Assembly (NCBI GenBank): GCA_963920765.1
Contig: OY987244.1
Span: 28,438,358-28,502,357, forward strand
Length of the DNA: 64,000 nt
Reading direction: 5' to 3'
Origin: Ulota crispa
Taxonomy: Eukaryota; Streptophyta; Bryopsida; Orthotrichales; Orthotrichaceae
Shown here: positions 45,451 to 57,899 of the stretch, piece by piece
Numbering within the stretch: position 1 is the stretch's first letter
Layout of the letters: every line of letters begins with the position of its first letter
Notes under the pieces: generated by a model
What the model saw: only the letters and a program-made list of their open reading frames with translations
What the model was told of the DNA's origin: nothing
Databases searched by the model: none
Made by a program: the position numbers and the translations under genes

Positions 45451-46460
45451 CCTACATTAGCGCATTTTTTTTTAGCAAACTAGACCCAAACTAATAAAAT
45501 CACATCAATCATTAGAAGAAAACTTTGTTGAAGTCAACATAAACTACATGATATCTTTTGCTTCCAATAGAAGTTTCTAAGGTCTTTACAAACTTCTAAT
45601 CTTCAAATAAATACATATCAGAATTACTTCAGTAATTTTTATTAGCAAATTTTGTTGTATGTAACTCTCCATGAATTAATTAACTTATTATGTTAAGAAG
45701 AAATGAATAAAAAACTGACCCATGGTAATTAAGCAAATGGAAATAAAAAGATTTATACAAAAAAATAATTCTGTTTATTACATTTGGTTTTACATTGGTG
45801 TTTATAAAAAGGGAAACTTTATCAATACAAACACAACGTTAGTTTGAGGAAAAAAAAATCCCAAAAAGGATTTTGGGATTCTAAATTATTTTTTACAAAA
45901 ATATATTAGTGATTGACAGTGAGTTTTTTGATAATCCCTTCAACAGATTTCATTATTGATGTAAGGTCTTGAATAAATCATCATAAAATTCACTCTTAAT
46001 CACCAAAGTCTTTTAAAAACAAAAAGTCTAAAAGTCACACATTGCGTTTCTTCCCCAAATCAACAAGCATTACGTTTCATTGTTTTAAACACCCTTTTCT
46101 AAAACCAATGATGAATTTTAAGAGAAGATAAACTTTTTGTAATCTTTAGATTGGATGATTACTTTTATTTAGCTATTTGACTTATCAAGAGCAGAGAATC
46201 AAATCAATTGGTGTTAATTCAAATGTGCGTTGTAGCAAGATTCGCAATGTTCTAATCATGGATGGGCGAGTGAGTGTATGATGTTTTACGACAAACGTGC
46301 GGAAGGAAATGACTCAAAACAAAAGAATGTGGCAAAATCAGGTCTCCAGTAAAATCATGTACATGTACATATATTTATAGAAATGGATATAATACATTTT
46401 CCAAGTCTGCTATAAAATCATGTACATGTACATAAAACGGGATATAGTACTTTTTCCACA
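45451..46460. other. AT-rich intergenic DNA
   Basis: AATCATGTACATGTACAT occurs twice near 46355 and 46418 in a two-copy repeat of about 65 bp (…AAAATCATGTACATGTACATA). Nothing else could be supported. Confidence 0.5.
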
Positions 46461-46489
46461 GTACTATACATGATAGCTCATTAGCTCAA

Positions 46490-46571
46490 AATACTTCGGC
46501 TTGCAAGCCGTATTCTTGAAGCCACAATAGTAGCAGGTTTGGGTCCCATCCACAGCCTCCGTCTCTGCCAT
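46490..46571 (-). other. Possible short N-terminal coding exon
   Basis: An ATG at 46571 in a good plant context (AGCAATGGC) opens a frame reading MAETEAVDGTQTCYYCGFKN, with a C-X2-C pair, ending at a candidate GTATTT donor. The local DNA is less AT-rich. No downstream exon was recognised in the next 2 kb and the family is unknown. It could equally be chance. Confidence 0.15.
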
Positions 46572-46829
46572 TGCTACTACCTCCAAGTGAAGTGGAGCGT
46601 GCGAGACAAGGAATGTGAAACTACAGCACCTCAAAGAGCAAACCGCAAGTCTAGAACTCAAGGAGGGCAGAGGAATGTGGAAAGAATGAAGTGCTTCTAT
46701 TTCTATAAAAGAGACTCCCAATCCGAACCACAACCCACATGGCGTGCCCTGCACTGCTGCCTGTATAATTGGTTCTTTGATTAGTCACGTTTACATTATA
46801 ATTGGTTCTTTTTGTTGATTAGTCGCGAG

Positions 46830-47095
46830 ACAGGCCTGCACCCATCCATGTAGGAAATAAGCGAAATCTGGAAGGAACTAGAAGAAAACTACGAAGTGTG
46901 AATGTTCATCCAAGCGCTTTACTGATATTAGCGTCTTTCATCCATCCAAATTATGGCGAACTTGGTGAGTGGGCTTCGGGACAGATTTAGTGACTTCATC
47001 CATTTCTTAACCCGAATATTCTGGTGTAATAGTAGCCATGCGCAACTCGAGGTATGATCTTGGCAAATATTTTCCAAGATTTTTAAAGGCTGCTC
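46830..47095 (+). repeat. Dispersed repeat P, copy 2
   Basis: This is the diverged partner of 27855-28115, with blocks GTGTGAATGTTCATCCAA, CTTTCATCCATCC, CTTCATCCATTT and TTGGCAAATATTTTCCAAGA in the same order and spacing. Confidence 0.45.
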
Positions 47096-47140
47096 GTGAG
47101 AGATAGATAACCTCATTTCCATTTGAAGTGCCCTTAACCC

Positions 47141-48076
47141 TTAACCCCTAAAGGACCAAGCCCATTTTTCTGTGAAAACCGTTGAAAATTGTCATTTTTG
47201 GGAGAATGAGTACAAAGGTAAGAAAACAAGTTTTTTTGAAAATTCATCCATAGGATCTTGCCCTAGACTATGGGAGGTACTTGTGAAAAAAATTAGCTCA
47301 TTCTAAATGTAGAGGAGTGAGATATTGACATCCAAAGTGCAAAAAAAGTTTTTTTCCTGTTGCCCAAAAATTTCAGAAGCCTTTGATTGCTCCAATATCA
47401 AAAAAGTTGCTCTACACAAAGTTGAGGTTTATTTTTTCCATGTTGAAGGCCAAGTTAGGTATGTGTGGGAGAATTTTCAAATGAATTGGAGGTGTAGATC
47501 ATACTTTGTAAAATATTGCAATGTTGTAAGGCCATGAAATTTGCATATACTCTAGGCAAGATTGGAGGATTTATGTACAATTGAGAAATATGAGTTACTT
47601 TGATCCAAATGGTAAAAACTAAGGAATCTTAGTCTACTAAAACTTGAAAAAAAAGTAAAAAAAAAAAAAACAAAAGCACCAAATTTAACAAGGGGCAAAA
47701 AGAATGGAGGTTTGGGAGTTTCATACCTGCCCACAAACTAAAACTTCTCACTCATCAATCAAAACCAAATGATTCAAAGCTTTCCACATATATAAAAATT
47801 TAAAGAATCAATTTCAGATTTTTATTTTAAAAAAAAACAAATTTTAAAGAAGTTTTTTGGGCTGCCCAAATTGCTTGCCTTCCTTGTTTTCCAAAAATTC
47901 ATGCATAACTTCTTCAATAAATGTCAAAATGAAGAAAGTATTAAATGTGCATGTACATCTTTGAATTCCCCACCAACCTCAAAAGTTTCAAAAATTTATA
48001 AAAACTAGTTTTGCCATAAGTACATGCCCAAGGTCCATTTGTCCCCTAAGGGGACAGTTGGTCCTTTAGGGGTTAA
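47141..48076. mobile_element. TTAA-element family A, complete copy A2
   Basis: The ends are TTAACCCCTAAAGGACC and GGTCCTTTAGGGGTTAA. The left third matches both fragments at 2826-3537 in reverse. The right end TTAA is shared with the adjacent family B copy. It is about 936 bp long with no transposase. Confidence 0.75.
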
Positions 48077-48302
48077 GCGCCCCAACAACAAGATTCTATT
48101 GTTGGGATCCCAAATTTATCTCACTTTTTTTCTTGATTTGTAAGGTGAAAACAGTCATGGCTAGTCCCTATCAGCACAGAAGGTAGTCCTTTTTCAAATC
48201 CTACTATCACTTTTTCTTGATGTAATTTTCCAAGCTCTGATGGTCATAAACCCCCCATTTTCTCCTAAACCCTAAAACAAACTCCGGGTGCTCAGGGGTT
48301 AA
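48073..48302. mobile_element. TTAA-element family B, copy B3
   Basis: The interior closely follows copy B1 (GGGATCCCAAATTTATCTCAC, CAGAAGGTAGTCCTTTTTC, CCCCATTTTCTCCTAAACC). The right end is GGGTGCTCAGGGGTTAA. The left end reads TTAAGCGCCCCAAC and lacks the CCCCTAA seen in B2, as though fused to the right end of A2. Confidence 0.75.
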
Positions 48303-48952
48303 CCCCTATTAACCCCAAAGCATCATTAGAGACAAAAACTATCCTTGACCAGTTTTTGAGGTTAAATTGAACTTGACCAAATTTTAAGAAGATTATATTT
48401 TTGAAAAATTCTTTCTAAAGTTTAGTTTTAGCTTCAACAATTTGACTTTGCATTTGATTAATTTTGATTTTTCTATTCAAGATTTTGTGCACAGGTGTTC
48501 ATTGCAATCTTGACTTTATGTAGTATTGAGGGCTCTTAGGAATGAGCCTCAAATACACTAGATCTTTGAGAAAAAGTCACATTAGAAATTCATTTAAAAA
48601 AATTGTAGAGTAGATTTTGAGAAGTCAAAAATTGATTAGGGTTATACATGCTAGGCTCTTTAACCTCATGTTTTTTTGGTGACCAAATTTCTTGATTTGA
48701 CATGTGAAAAGAAGATTGAAAGATTTCAAATCACTTTCATAGTTTTAACACCCTCATGATTAAACATTATAATCTTTCAATCCATAAGAGATAATATTGT
48801 GTTTTCTTTTCTAATGTGATCTCTAACATGTCTAGTTTGATTTTATACACTTACAATTCAAAAAGAATTGATACAACTTATCAAAATATTGGCATTTAGT
48901 TCAAATTACGGGAAACTTTTAGAAGCCTTGGAAATGCAATGTCACTTTGGGG

Positions 48953-50462
48953 TTAAAGGACCAAGGGGTTTCTTTAGGGAATGCCTAGGGAGACACCCCT
49001 AGTTGCTAGGGAGACACCCCCTACGGTCCAACCTATTAAATTTGAGATTATTATTACTTTGAAATATGAAATAAAATCAAAACAATATATATTTTAGCGC
49101 ACATTTGTATTTGCAAGCATTGCAAACATACAAAAAATATTTCTCATTTGTGACATGGTCAAGAGTTAAACTTACAAACAAAGGGGACGACTAGTTTTAA
49201 CTCTTGACCATGTCACAAATGAGGCATATTTGTTATATGTTGGCAATGCTTGCAAATGCAAATGTGCACTAAAATATTGTTTTGATTTTATTTCATATTT
49301 CAACATAATAACAATCTCAAATTTAATAAGTTGAGCTATAGGGGTGTCTTCCTAGCAGCTGGGGGTGTCTCCCTAGTCATTTTCTTTCTTTAAGGCTTTT
49401 TTTAGGATTTTTGACCTAGAAAGGGAAAAATCAAATCACTATTTTTCATTTTTATTGTGTGATATGGCTTTAAATCCACATTTTGACTTCATGTTGGCAA
49501 CAATGATTTTCACCAACATGGCAACATGTATGAAGTATGTTTTTTTCATCATTTTTTATCATTTTTTGTATTCAACTATAAGTTGACTACATCGAACAAA
49601 CATGAGTTCAATCTGGCTCTTCAAGCAATTGGGCAACTAGACGGATAACAATACGGACAAGCGTTCCAATGTGACAACCATGCCAACACCTCTAAAAGAC
49701 ATAGTATCCAATAATTCCAAAATTTTGTTATTTTTTCCAAAGTAACAAATATTGCATTCTACACTAAAGGGAGGCTTTTGACCATTCATGAGTATATGAT
49801 ATTAGGTTCACTCATGAAAACTTTCAAAATCAAAAATAAAAATCAGCTTATTCTAAATCACCCTCCAATGCAAGGAGGTTAACTAAATTGGCAATACAAT
49901 AGTCATTTTTTCATGATTTCTTGTGCAATGAGGAAGTTTTTTATTTGAAATTTGATCACTGAGAAGTTAGAGACAAACATTTGAAATATGCAAAAAAATG
50001 TTTCAAGAACTTTAAATTTATAGAGTGCAAGATAGTAGGGCTTGAAGTTAGAAGAAAATGTTTTTTCTTGAAACTACTTGGACATAGTCAATAAAGTTTT
50101 ACTCCTCTTAGAATGTGATTTGAGAGCTCTATTTTTATTTTTGTTTTGGCAATTGTACACTACATTTTGTTAGCTTGGTTACATTCATGCCAAATTTCAA
50201 AAGTTGATGAGGGTTTTAGCATGAGATTCTCCAAAGATGCCCACACTACCCAAGCTACCAAATTTGTTTAGACAACATAACTTTTGAATTGAGCATTTGA
50301 TTGGGAAAAAGTTATATTTCCACTTGAGGGTTATATATTTACACCTTGTATGTATTTTTTGAGAACATCTAGTAAAAATTGACTTTGTATGACCTTACCT
50401 GAGTTCTCAAAAGTTTGTTGAACAGACCAAGTTGTTCAATAAACACTTGGTCCTTTAAGGGT
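48953..50462. mobile_element. TTAA-element family A, copy A3, nested in C
   Basis: The ends TTAAAGGACCAAGG and CTTGGTCCTTTAAGGG are altered relative to A1/A2. From 49770 on it matches A1 (TGACCATTCATGAGTATATG, GATTCTCCAAAGATGCCC). It is interrupted by the foldback at 48985-49376. Confidence 0.65.
48985..49376. mobile_element. Foldback MITE with CTAGGGAGACACCCC termini
   Basis: CTAGGGAGACACCCC at the left pairs with GGGGTGTCTCCCTAG at the right. The arms continue to pair through ATTAAATTTGAGATTATTATT / AATAACAATCTCAAATTTAAT and CATTTGTGACATGGTCAAGA / TCTTGACCATGTCACAAATG near the centre. The terminal motif is doubled at each end. It is 392 bp of near-palindrome, inserted inside copy A3. Confidence 0.9.
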
Positions 50463-50692
50463 TTGTGGACTTTAGGGCAAAAAAAGGTAACCATTTTGTT
50501 CAAAGACTTCATAGACATGTAGCAATGTCAGGCTTACACCATTGCTACTAAATCCAACAACATGCACAAATGGAATTTCATGCATCAATTGGGGTGGTGA
50601 AACTCAAACAACCAAATGGTTATCTACCTAGTTTCAAGTGCATTGTAACTAATCTACATGTTGCTTTCATCATGATAGTTGACTATGTTAAA
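50463..50692. other. Interior of element C
   Basis: AT-rich DNA between copy A3 and MITE D copy 4. Nothing else could be supported. Confidence 0.4.
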
Positions 50693-50981
50693 TAGTGTGA
50701 AGCAATTATTTAGGTTGCATTACCTTGGAAAGTTACTTCATGTCTCATTGCTTGGCCTCTTGTAGGTGCATGCAATGCTCTAGACATTAAGATTTTACAT
50801 GCTTTACGACCTAAACACCTCTAAGTTGTTTTTTGTAGCTCAGCTGTTGTTGCCAAGCCTTTTAAATTTTGATTTTAGCAAAAGTCTTTGATGAAAATCA
50901 TTGTAGCACTAGTAAGCATTTATGTAGTGTAGAATGTCAAGAAATTAGTGTGGGGCAACCCAAATGCACTATCCACTATAG
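50693..50981 (-). mobile_element. MITE family D, copy 4, nested in element C
   Basis: TTTAGGTTGCATTACCTTGG at the left and TAGTGTGGGGCAACCCAAAT at the right match copies 2 and 3. Both terminal repeats are eroded. Confidence 0.65.
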
Positions 50982-52197
50982 TTTATTTGCTTTTAGTGTA
51001 GATAAGTCATTTGCTTTATAGTCACTTGCAAACTAAAACACTTTATAGTCAACTTGTTTATGTTAAATTTGACTTAAATTTGGTTGGAAGCCACATGTGT
51101 CAAACAAACCACTTCATATTGTTTGTTATATATCAGTTTAGAGACTTCCTCTATAGTAGCTTAGCATTGGCTTTATTGAATCCTTGGAATATGATTAGTC
51201 AATTAAAGTATTGTAATCAAGTTTGATCTTGCTTTGAGAACTTTCCTAAGTATCAATAATTATTATGAAAATTTAAATATAGTCATTTTTATTGGGTGTA
51301 ACTACTATCATGTAGAGTTGTTCACCATTTGTTGTTTTGACATAAACAAGGTGAGATTTTGTGATTGTAGCTGTAAATTCTCTACAATTTAGACTAGTCT
51401 AAGTATCAATCTATCCATTCCTATACAAATTTTATTTACATGTTTGCAATTTAGGGTGCTTGTTGCGCAACCAAAACAAATACAATATTTAACCTCTCAC
51501 CGCCCATGGTAGTTTGGAGTATCTTAGAATTTGCTTGAAAGTGAACAAAATGCTGGCATTTTGATGAATCTTATCAAATTTCTCTAAAGTACAACTGTAC
51601 AAATTCAAAGTAGACATGTTATAAATCACATAGGAAAAGAAATCACAATAGTATCATTTATGGATTGAAAGATTATAATATTTGATCATGAGGGTGTTAA
51701 AACTGTGAAAGTGATTTGAAGCCTTTCAATCCTCTTTTTGCATCTCAAACCTAAAATTGAGGGTATCAAAAAAACATGAGTGTGTAAAGTATAACATGCT
51801 TAACCCCAATCAATTTACGGCTTCTTAAAATTTAATCTAGAATTTTTTAAATTGAATTTTTGATGTGATTTTTTCTCCAAGTTCTAGTGTACTTGAAGCT
51901 CATTTCCAAGAGCCTTTAATACTAGAAAGTGAAGATTTGCAATGGACACCATTGCACAAATTCTTGAATAGACAAATCACTTTAATACATTTTCAAAATC
52001 AAACTCTTGATGCTGAAACTAGACTTCAATAAGAGTATAAAAATAATAATAATCACTAAAAAAACTCTTGTAGAAAGGTTGGGCATCCCTAAATAAAATT
52101 CAAAGAAGCCCAATTTGGGCCCCTTGGGTGGTGAGGGGTTAAAGGCTGCCTCCATTATGCGCAATGAACACCATAAAAATCAAAAGATTGCCACTTG

Positions 52198-53139
52198 TAT
52201 AGTGGCCTCGAACAAAGATTGTTGGGTCCTATATTTGCATTGAGAGGTCATGTCATGTTTGACATGAAAATGAGGTCAATTGGCCACTTTTTTTTCTTGT
52301 ATTTTTCATATCCCATTCTTGCCCCCAATCCCAGCCAAGCATACCAAATTTCAACCCCAAAAAATCAAAATCCTAATTTAGATAAATTGTTTTGTGTTAC
52401 AAATCATGGTTTTACATGGTTTTACAAGAAAATTGATTGAAAAACATGATGATGGATTTTGGAGATTTGATTGCATGGGTATATAGGTAGCATCCATATG
52501 CACAACCATATGCAAATCTTCCATGCTAAAAAAAACCCCTTGAATAAACCAAAATTGATTTTTGAAGGGTTTAGTGTGACCCGTTATATGTCCAAATTTT
52601 GTAAAACATGTGTTTTTAATTTTTAGTTAGTTTTTCACCAAAGAAACACAATAGCATGTTCAAATGTGCAATCTTAGTCACAATGTAAGAGTTAAATAGT
52701 AAAATTTGATTATCATAAGAAAATATCTATTTTACAAAATTTGGACATATCACAGTTCACACTAAACCATTCAAAAATCAATTCTGGTTTATTCAAGGGG
52801 TTTTTTTTAGCATGGAAGATTTGCATATGGTTGTGCATATGGATGCTACCTATATACCCATGCAATCAAATCTCCAAAATCCATCATCATGTTTTTCAAT
52901 CAATTTTCTTGTAAAACCATGTAAAACCATGATTTGTAACACAAAACAATTTATCTAAATTAGGATTTTGATTTTTTGGGGTTGAAATTTGGTATGCTTG
53001 GCTAGGATTGGGGGCAAAAATGGGATATGAAAAATACAAGAAAAAAAAGTGGCTAATTGACCTCATTTTCATGTCAAACATGACATGACCTCTCAATGCA
53101 AATATAGGTTCCGACAATCTTTGTTCGAAGCTACTGTAC
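52198..53139. mobile_element. 0.94-kb near-perfect palindrome (Mutator-type foldback H)
   Basis: The arms, about 52198-52605 and 52731-53139, are inverted copies with only a few differences by eye and a spacer of about 125 bp. Flanks ATTGCCACTTG (52187-52197) and ATTGCCAACTG (53140-53150) form an 11-bp direct repeat with one mismatch. The mirrored arms give the same frame of about 81 codons on opposite strands (MFDMKMRSI, QAYQISTPKN). That frame has no known family and is probably a by-product. Confidence 0.9.
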
Positions 53140-53150
53140 ATTGCCAACTG

Positions 53151-54226
53151 AGGACTAGGGTAATTTGTGCCAAGTCACCGTGTAGTCTTGTATTGTATTG
53201 ATATTACCTACTCATGTTTCTTTATCAAAATAATCAGACTATGTGAAGGTTGTTGGTTTCATTCTTCTGCAATATATTTGAGGAAATATTTGAGATTGAC
53301 TAGTTAATTTTCTTCAATTGAACTAATTTATCACAAGACTGTTCTGGTTATTTTCTCTATTTCGTATTGTAATTTTTTTAGATTTGTAACCAATTTTCTA
53401 TTTTCTAGCTAAAGTTTATAAGTTGCAAATGGTTTTTCCTTAGTTCAACTGGTTACCTTTGAACTAGCTGGCAGTTCTTCCTAGATGCTGCTGCATGGAC
53501 CAGTATACGCGTAGAATTGACTAAGAACAAATTGATAACAAATTGGGAAAGGGTAGAGAACAATATGGGAACATACTAGAAACTGGATACCATTATTAAG
53601 TGCTCTTGCGATATTTTTGAGCTTCACTTGTTAAAGCCAGCGTTAGCCACTAAGGTAGGATCACCCATTCCCAACTAGGGATTCAAACCTAACCTCTAGG
53701 GTGTGTACTACTTTCAATTAGTCTATTTCCAAGCCTTGGAATGTGTATTTTTTCCCTTTTTAAGATTAAGACAAATGAGGTCATGACATGTGTCCCAAAA
53801 GAGAGTAGGAAGTAGTGAGCAAGAAGAATTTTGGCTATGATTGGGATTAGGAGAATTTAGAAATTGGGTATGGGTTCAAAACACTTTATGCACTTTGAAA
53901 TTTGTATATAACTTAGTTTGGTGTGAAAAAATCCGTAAAAATTTATGTTACAATATTTTGTATGAAGCCACCAAAGGAAAATTTACACCACATTGTTGCT
54001 CGAATGTGTTGTCATGTAAAAGCTTAAATGATCAAGAATGGGTGGTCCTACCTTATCAACTAGATTTTTGCAAATTTGCTCCTAGTATTGTTTATATTTG
54101 CATCTATATGTATATATATATAATCAATTTTCTTTGTAGTTTCAAAGTTTTTCCTGCTATTTTGTATTATAACCTACTAACAATACACTAGTTGCAAATC
54201 CATGCACATGAAGTCCTAAATGATTG
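53151..54226. other. Intergenic DNA, with a possible tRNA-like SINE relic
   Basis: On the minus strand at about 53660-53720, AGGTTTGAATCCC resembles a tRNA B box, about 35 bases after a weak A-box-like TAGACTAATTGAAAG. This could be an old tRNA-derived SINE. The evidence is weak. A plus-strand frame of 116 codons (53841-54191) has no recognisable family. Confidence 0.25.
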
Positions 54227-54600
54227 AAGCTGTTTTTTTTCTTGGTTCAAGAAGGCATTTTGGAAGTTATTGAGATGTAATTCTAAGATTGTTATTAAAC
54301 ATTGAAAAAAAAATGGTCACTGTTGGATCTTGAACTTTAAGGCCTCTAAATGGTGTTACCAAAAAATTCTAAAAAGTCACATGGATGTTATTTCCTAAAT
54401 TATCAAGGATGTTTTTTTTGTTTTTGGAAGGTAATTTTTTGCTTTTGAATGGCAATTTAGAAGTTTTTAAATTGTCCTTGTAAGATCATTATCAAACATC
54501 AAAGCACAATTGTAATTGTAGAATCTTGAACTTCAAGGCTTTTAGATGGCATACCCAAAAAATATCCAAAATGGCCATGCAAATTTTGAGATATTTGTAA
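54227..54600. repeat. Two-copy tandem repeat, about 190 bp
   Basis: The order GAAGTTATTGAGATGTAATT, AAGATTGTTATTAAACAT, GAATCTTGAACTT-AAGGC and TCTAAATGG-GTTACCAAAAAAT occurs twice with moderate divergence. Confidence 0.7.
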
Positions 54601-56350
54601 TTGAATGTGGATGAGTATGGAATTGTTATCATTTTTTGGAGTTGCCCAAAACTTCTAATGCAAATTGGCAACTTTTGAATACAAAATTGGGAAACAATAA
54701 CTTAGAATGCTTTGGTATATATTGATGTTATTTGAAAATTAATGGCCCCCCTTCCAAATCCATGACCACAGTTTCACAAATGAGCCTGCCATGCAACTAT
54801 CAAAGCACAAGTGTTTAATAAGAGAAATGTTTTAACTGTAATTATTAACCATATATCATTATGAATGAAAGAAAATTCAACAATGAATGAACTCTAATTT
54901 TTATAACAAAGACATTCCAAGTGAAATTAGTCCAAAAGCACTTTTGAATTTTGTTAAATGACACAATTTTAGTAAAAGAGCCCTTTGTACCCAAGGAAGT
55001 GCCCAAAGGAAATCTTCACTTTTTTCTCAACTTGATGCTCTTCACTTCAAGTGGCAGCTTATCATAGGCTTTGAGATATTGTTCATGACACTATTCACAA
55101 CACTATCCATGACACAAAAAGTATATTTGAAATTTCAAGCTTCTCCCAAAAACACTTGAAATAAGATATGGAGGAGATTAAAATTGAACAACAAAGTTAA
55201 CTTCAACCTGCAACTTCTCCAAAAATACAACCTTAAAAAACCAAAATTTGCCTTCAATAGGATTTCAAAGTTTCTTGATTGTTTAAACACCAAAATGTGG
55301 TAACTTGAGCATTTAGGGGTTAAAGCTTTGCCCGTTTTTAACCATAATTCCCCCAATAAATAGTTTTCCGTTGTTTTCCTCTAGGCTTCTTTGTCTTCCA
55401 TCATTCACTTACCAAAATCTGTTTGTGCTAAAAGAAACAAAAAAACAAAACAAAACAAAAGAGTTTGCTTATGATCAGTTATCCGCTTGTATCTTGTCGA
55501 AAATTACAAATAGCATAGCCCTCCACTATGAACAAACGAAAAGACTCTTTCACCTTCAAAAAATGGAAACGGGATTGAAAACAATTTTTGTTTGAATAAA
55601 TCAATGTACAATTTGGAATTTAGAATTACAAATTTCATCCAATTAGAATTCTCAACCTTCTTCAAGGTTTTTTTTCAAGATTTGTAGTAAAATATCAAAA
55701 TTTGGTTGCATTCTCCACAAAATGATTGCCTAAATTTTAACACCAATGTAATCAAGTGACGGTCCCTCTATAGTTACACACTAAGCACTTTCTAAATTTG
55801 TAGTAATCAAGCAATTGTCTTACTTTTTACTAATGTTGCTTTGCGCAAAAGAAAAAACCTTTGACACACAACTAAAGTATAGATTGACATTTAACTATTT
55901 CAAAAAGAGAATGCAAACTAGGATACTTCCATCTCCAACCCAAGTTATTAACAAATGTTTATTACAAAGGGCCTATTCTAGGAAAGGGGCAAGCAAAAAC
56001 TTCCCCTTCATAATATTAGCCAAGTAACTACCTTGTAATTCTTTTCTTTAATTAGTTAATTTTTGGCCTTTATACATTTGTCTCTTTCTTTACAACTTGC
56101 AAATATAAAATCCAACCAATTTTTTTGCCATACCAACTTGTTGACTACTCACTCTATCCCTCTAAAAACATCCAAATCAAACACATTTCTTGTACCACTA
56201 AAAACTCTCTTTTGTTGATTTCAAATACTAAGAAAGTGTTTGCAATGTTCAATGATCTCATAGAGGCAAGTTAAGCAATTAGAGAGCATTCCTCTCCTAG
56301 CAAGCTTGGCCTTGCCCATATGAGGTATTATTGTTGCTACAATTCTTTAA
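54601..56350. other. AT-rich intergenic DNA
   Basis: GAGCATTTAGGGGTTAAAG at about 55308-55326 resembles a TTAA-element terminus, but no partner end was found. Nothing else could be supported. Confidence 0.4.
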
Positions 56351-56354
56351 GTCA

Positions 56355-56650
56355 TTAATAATAAGGAGCTAGCAGCATGCACAAAATATGGTACTTTTTG
56401 CATGGAATTTGGGTGCCCAAACAATGACATCAAAGCTAGAGAGTTTGCATACATTTATTAGATGTAACATTGATTCTAGAATGCATGTGTCACTTGCACA
56501 AAGACTAGAGTAATGAGGAGCAAGCAATATTCACTAACTATGCACAAATATGGTACTTTTTGCATGAAATTTGGGTGCATGAATGGCAACATCAAAACTA
56601 GAGATTTAGAGTTTTCTTGTAAGTATTAAATTTAAAATTGTTAAAGTTAA
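56355..56650. repeat. Two-copy tandem repeat, about 155 bp
   Basis: ATGCACAAA-ATATGGTACTTTTTGCATG followed by GAATTTGGGTGC, then CATCAAA-CTAGAGA, occurs twice. Confidence 0.7.
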
Positions 56651-57194
56651 GACAAAAAATTAGGTGAAATCCATGATAACAAGACATTGTGAAATAATTG
56701 AGCAAAGTCATAAATGGTCTGTTGGTGGGCTAATGGAGTTTGAAGCATCCTTTGTTGAATTACTCCCATGTAGGTATTTATATCATGACTAGTATAACCT
56801 TTGTATCCTATGGACACACTTTGGGAAATAATTTATTAAATGCTCAAACCTATCTCCCGTGGCCTTTTGTCAATAGATGTATGAATAAGTAAATGAATCT
56901 TACCATAATGTATTTCAAATATTTGATGATAGTCATAAACATCTATTGGTCCAACACGATGCAAAATCATTTCAAGCCCAATCACTTAAAACATTTTCCC
57001 CGCATGAAAATAATTCTTATTTTTCATCTGCACACTCCAATTTTAGACTGTACTAGTATTGTAAAACATTTGTCTTTATTTAGCAAACATTCCCTTGCAT
57101 TATAGTGTTTTTTTGTTTCATACCCACATAGTAAAATGAACATCAATGTTTTTCATGCATAAAAAAAATTTATCTATTTTTTATGTCCACAAAT

Positions 57195-57620
57195 TTTTAA
57201 CCCACGTAGTAATCAGTCACACAATGTTTTACATTTTTTTGTTTTTTACCCAAGCAATTTTTTTATACATGCCATGTTTTACTCATGCAATTTTCTACCC
57301 ATGTAGCAAGTTTTTCCATGCGTAAGTTTTTTACCCATAAATTTCCATTATGCTGCAACTAATATAAATTAACAAACAACCTAGTCTATTACATATACGC
57401 ATAAAAATGTTACTTATTTTTTACCTATATAAATATTTTACCCACTTAGTAATCATTCACACTATTTTTTTTTACTTTTTATTTTTTATCCATGCATTTT
57501 TTTACGCATGCTATTTTTACTCATACAATTATTTATCCATGGAGCGGGTTTTGCAAACGCAAGTTTTTTTACCCTCAACTAATACAGACAAACACACACC
57601 CCTAATCTATTATATATTAA
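57195..57620. repeat. Two-copy tandem repeat, about 230 bp, with TTTTTACCCATG motifs
   Basis: AACCCACGTAGTAATCAGTC at 57199 recurs as TACCCACTTAGTAATCATTC at 57430. Both are followed by CATGC, TTTTACTCAT, CCATG and AACTAATA blocks in the same order. Confidence 0.65.
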
Positions 57621-57899
57621 GATTTTCATGAGAACTAAAAAAGCCCCTCGATTATTTTAAAACATCAAACAAACCCTTGCATTATTTAAAATATCAAAGA
57701 CACTCCTAATTTTGTGTAAGAATATAAATAATACCCATAATATTTCTAAAAACGTCATAAATATTCTAGTTTGTGTATTCCATTTTGTTGAAATTTTTGT
57801 ATATATTAGCAATTGACACCTGCTATGCTGTGCATTTATCATTAGAATTTTATTAGGATTTCCATATGCCATATAGAATGTAAAGTACAATCTTCAATA

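Larger units (their letters stand above)
48309..52142. mobile_element. Large TTAA-flanked element C with ~600-bp inverted arms
   Basis: The left arm (about 48310-48905) and right arm (about 51535-52142) are inverted copies. GTTTTAACACCCTCATGAT pairs with ATCATGAGGGTGTTAAAAC, and TTTCTATTCAAGATTTTGTG pairs with CACAAATTCTTGAATAGAC. The ends are TTAACCCC and GGGGTTAA. The interior contains later insertions (A3, which itself holds a foldback, and MITE D copy 4). No transposase was seen. Confidence 0.7.

Noticed and set aside
44830-45494. Three plus-strand frames of 151-217 codons rich in H, P, S, I and C, plus a minus-strand frame of 80 codons
   Set aside because: They are by-products of the 16-bp CATCCATG minisatellite and have no domain.
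52195-53147. A pair of nearly identical peptides of about 81-83 residues on opposite strands
   Set aside because: They arise because the two arms of one palindrome mirror each other. No family signature and no sign of selection on the frame.
53841-54191. Plus-strand frame of 116 codons
   Set aside because: It ends in a (TA)-rich low-complexity tail and has no recognisable domain or splice structure.
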